Below, one piece after another: positions 53,661 through 55,510 of a DNA stretch of 55,510 nt. This DNA is from an uncultured Gemmatimonadales bacterium (GTDB lineage: Bacteria; Gemmatimonadota; Gemmatimonadetes; Longimicrobiales; Gaopeijiaceae): assembly GCA_937919655.1 (NCBI GenBank), contig CALFPJ010000053.1, positions 1 to 55,510 on the forward strand, in the 5' to 3' direction. How positions within the stretch are numbered: the stretch's first letter is position 1; the number at the start of each line of letters is the position of its first letter. The notes under the pieces were generated by a model. That model made no database searches. It worked only from the letters and a program-made list of their open reading frames with translations, and was not told the origin of the DNA. The position numbers and the translations under genes were made by a program.

Positions 53661-54857
53661 ATGCAAGAGCCAACCGCCCGCTCGGGCCTAGGGCTCGGCA
53701 CGCAGATCTTGATCGGGATGGTTGTCGGGTCGGTGCTTGGTGCCTTCTTTGGTGAGCGCGTCTCGGTCCTTCAGCCATTGGGCGACCTATTCATACGCTT
53801 GCTGGTCCTGGCTGCGGTGCCGCTCATCTTCTTCAACCTGCTCGCGGGCCTCACCACACTTTCGGACGTGCGCACGTTCGGGCGACTCGCCGGCAAGATC
53901 ATGAGCTACTTCGTGATCACAGATCTCATCGCCCTGTCGCTCGGCATGGGTGCCATGATCGTCCTGAAGCCGGGCGTCGGTATGCAGCTCACAGGTGCGG
54001 TCGATCGTGCCATTGGTGAAGTCCCGTCTATCGCGGATGTGCTGCTGGGCATGGTGCCCACGAACATGTTCGAGGCGTTCTCGTCCGGGAACGTCGTGCA
54101 ATTGGTGGTCGTCTCAGTGCTCCTCGGTGTGGCGACGCTGATGCTCTCGGGGCCGGTCAAGGACAGGCTCAGTCAGGGCTATCAAGACCTGGCGGCACTT
54201 CTTCGCAGGCTCGTGGACCTGATCCTCTTGGTGTCCCCGATCGGGATCGGAGCGCTGATGGCGGTCACGGTCGGGCGCTACGGCTCCGAGCTCATCGGTC
54301 CCATGACCAAGTTCCTCGTCGGTGTTTGGGGCGGGCAGCTCGTGGTCTTCTGCGGCTATATGGTTCTGCTGCGAGTCTTCACCGACCGGCGGCCGCTTCG
54401 TTTTCTGAGCGATACCGGGCCGCTGTGGGCCACGACGGCGGCCACAACCTCCAGCTTGGCCTCGCTATCCGTGGGTCTCGAGATGGCTGAGAAGATCAAG
54501 CTGCCTCGCTCGATCTATGCGTTCACGCTTCCCCTGGGCGCGCAGCTTAACAAGGATGGCACCGCGGTCATGCTCGGCGCGGTACTCATCTTTACGGCGC
54601 AAGCAGCCGGTGTGTCATTCGCCCCGGCCGCGTTCCTGACCCTGCTGCTCGTCGGCCTCCTGCTCTCGGAAGGTTCGGGCGGCATTCCGGGGGGCGGATT
54701 CGTGATCGCCCTCGTCTACGTGCAGGCGTTTAACCTGCCCATTGAGATCGCCGCGATCGTCGGAGGCATCTACCGGCTCGTCGACATGAGCAACACCACC
54801 GTCAACATCATGGGCGACATGGTCGGTACGGCGCTCGTAGCACGCTCCGAGGAGTGA
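53661..54857 (+). CDS. DAACS-type dicarboxylate/amino-acid:cation symporter
   Basis: This encodes 398 residues of the DctA/GltP/GltT family. About eight membrane segments are seen, plus re-entrant loops: the serine-rich loop TTAATTSSLASLSVG near residue 255, ending before the NKDGTAVMLG motif near 295 (sodium and substrate site, NMDGT in most relatives), then EGSGGIPGGGFVIA and DMSNTTVNIMGD near 375. It imports aspartate, glutamate or C4-dicarboxylates with sodium or protons. No Shine-Dalgarno is seen. It lies within the IS91-bounded segment. Confidence 0.92.
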   Translation: MQEPTARSGLGLGTQILIGMVVGSVLGAFFGERVSVLQPLGDLFIRLLVLAAVPLIFFNLLAGLTTLSDVRTFGRLAGKIMSYFVITDLIALSLGMGAMIVLKPGVGMQLTGAVDRAIGEVPSIADVLLGMVPTNMFEAFSSGNVVQLVVVSVLLGVATLMLSGPVKDRLSQGYQDLAALLRRLVDLILLVSPIGIGALMAVTVGRYGSELIGPMTKFLVGVWGGQLVVFCGYMVLLRVFTDRRPLRFLSDTGPLWATTAATTSSLASLSVGLEMAEKIKLPRSIYAFTLPLGAQLNKDGTAVMLGAVLIFTAQAAGVSFAPAAFLTLLLVGLLLSEGSGGIPGGGFVIALVYVQAFNLPIEIAAIVGGIYRLVDMSNTTVNIMGDMVGTALVARSEE

Positions 54858-54921
54858 CCTACATGACGCGACAAGTCTGCCGCGAACGCTCAGGCACGCC
54901 CATGAACACCCAGGCACACGC

Positions 54922-55479
54922 ATGAATCCGGAAGTGAGAGCGTTGTTCCCTGGAGCCGGCGGACGCGTCTACCTGGACACTAGACCCGTGCCCGACGGCC
55001 GCACCGAACTCAGACTCACGCCGCTCGAGCTACTGGAGCGGCTCGCGCGACTGATTCCGCCGCCCCGCTTGCACAGGCATCGCTACCACGGCGTCCTTGC
55101 CCCAAACGCGAAGCTCCGCGCTGCAGTCATCGCGATCGGTCGGCCCGATGTCGACGCTTTTGAGGGTGGAGCCACCAGCCCCACCGGCCCGAGCCCGGCT
55201 CTTGATGCAGCGCGCGACAACGGTCCGGCCCGCGCCGCGAACCCCGCCCGCATCCGCTGGGCCGTGCTCCTCGCTCGCGTTTATGGCGTGCTTCCGCTTC
55301 TCTGTACCGGTTGCGGCGGTCCGATGAAGATTCTCGCGTTCCTCACCGACCTGCCGGTCGTCTCCAGCATCCTCCTGCACCTCGACCTGCACCACCTGCC
55401 CCCTCTTCTCTCACCCGCACGAGGGCCACCTCAGGGAGACTTCCTCTTCGATCAAACACCCGAGTTCGACGCCACATAG
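54922..55479 (+). mobile_element. IS91-family transposase remnant, copy 2
   Basis: The C-terminal 170 or so residues are present: LTPLELLERLARLIPPPR, then HRHRYHGVLAPNAKLRA, then IRWAVLLARVYGVLPLLC and the TGCGGPMKI cysteine pair. These match the IS91/ISCR Y2-type transposase end. The catalytic N-terminal half is missing. TAG 55477-55479 is the same in-frame stop as in copy 1, and the frame continues after it (AESVPDF) to the window edge. Same orientation as copy 1. Confidence 0.8.
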
Positions 55480-55510
55480 GCCGAGTCCGTCCCTGACTTC
55501 ATATTCGCGT

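Overview
The window is GC-rich bacterial chromosome. Its gene families suggest Gemmatimonadota or a close relative: secreted M14-type peptidases with the core DGGLHATEV, many exported amidohydrolases, CocE/NonD hydrolases, a DUF885 protein, a GLPGLI protein, a short carboxypeptidase-regulatory/TonB-plug-like protein, and a Ser/Thr kinase paired with a TolB-like propeller. Signal peptides and lipoboxes are very frequent, so the cell appears diderm with a busy envelope. The taxonomic placement is inference from gene content. No rRNA, tRNA or CRISPR array was seen.

Layout. 0-6 kb: TolC-type outer membrane protein, an exported triple RidA protein, and a translationally coupled DUF885 / metallo-beta-lactamase-fold pair. 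6-12 kb: an amine or amino-acid catabolic block on the minus strand (PLP decarboxylase, acyl-CoA ligase, FAD amine oxidase), with a divergent Rieske oxygenase and a small exported phosphatase-like protein. 12-21 kb: a large M14 peptidase behind a TC microsatellite, a broken ABC exporter, a Tat-signal micro-ORF, an amidohydrolase, an APC permease and a GLPGLI protein. 21-31 kb: two truncated head-to-head gene remnants, a YczE-type membrane protein, a benzoate-CoA-ligase-like enzyme, an unusual SDR with a zinc-ribbon-like N-terminus, a second M14 peptidase and a plug-like protein. 31-43 kb: a vapBC module, two CocE-type hydrolases, a glycine-rich exported protein, an NHL propeller lipoprotein, a Fic protein lacking its N-terminus beside a flavoprotein remnant, and two overlapping amidohydrolase genes. 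43-50 kb: msrB-msrA, a PadR remnant, M23 peptidase, DsbB-DsbA, a DCC thiol protein, and a kinase/propeller gene split by a frameshift. 50-55.5 kb: two IS91-family transposase remnants in direct orientation enclosing an amidohydrolase, a decayed antitoxin region with an intact VapC, and a DAACS-type symporter.

Two themes tie the window together. The first is extracytoplasmic scavenging: peptidases, ester/amide hydrolases and cyclic amidohydrolases feed permeases and CoA ligases, supported by a periplasmic thiol/methionine-sulfoxide repair set. The second is decay: at least six genes are frameshifted, nonsense-mutated or cut off at the 5' end. Some of these lesions could be assembly errors, but the truncations are real junctions in this sequence. 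The least explained pieces are the multi-hairpin DNA at 50444-50533, the two head-to-head 5' truncation scars, the zinc-ribbon SDR, the periplasmic triple RidA, and a recurring -10-like TAGTYT hexamer immediately before ATG codons that lack a Shine-Dalgarno.
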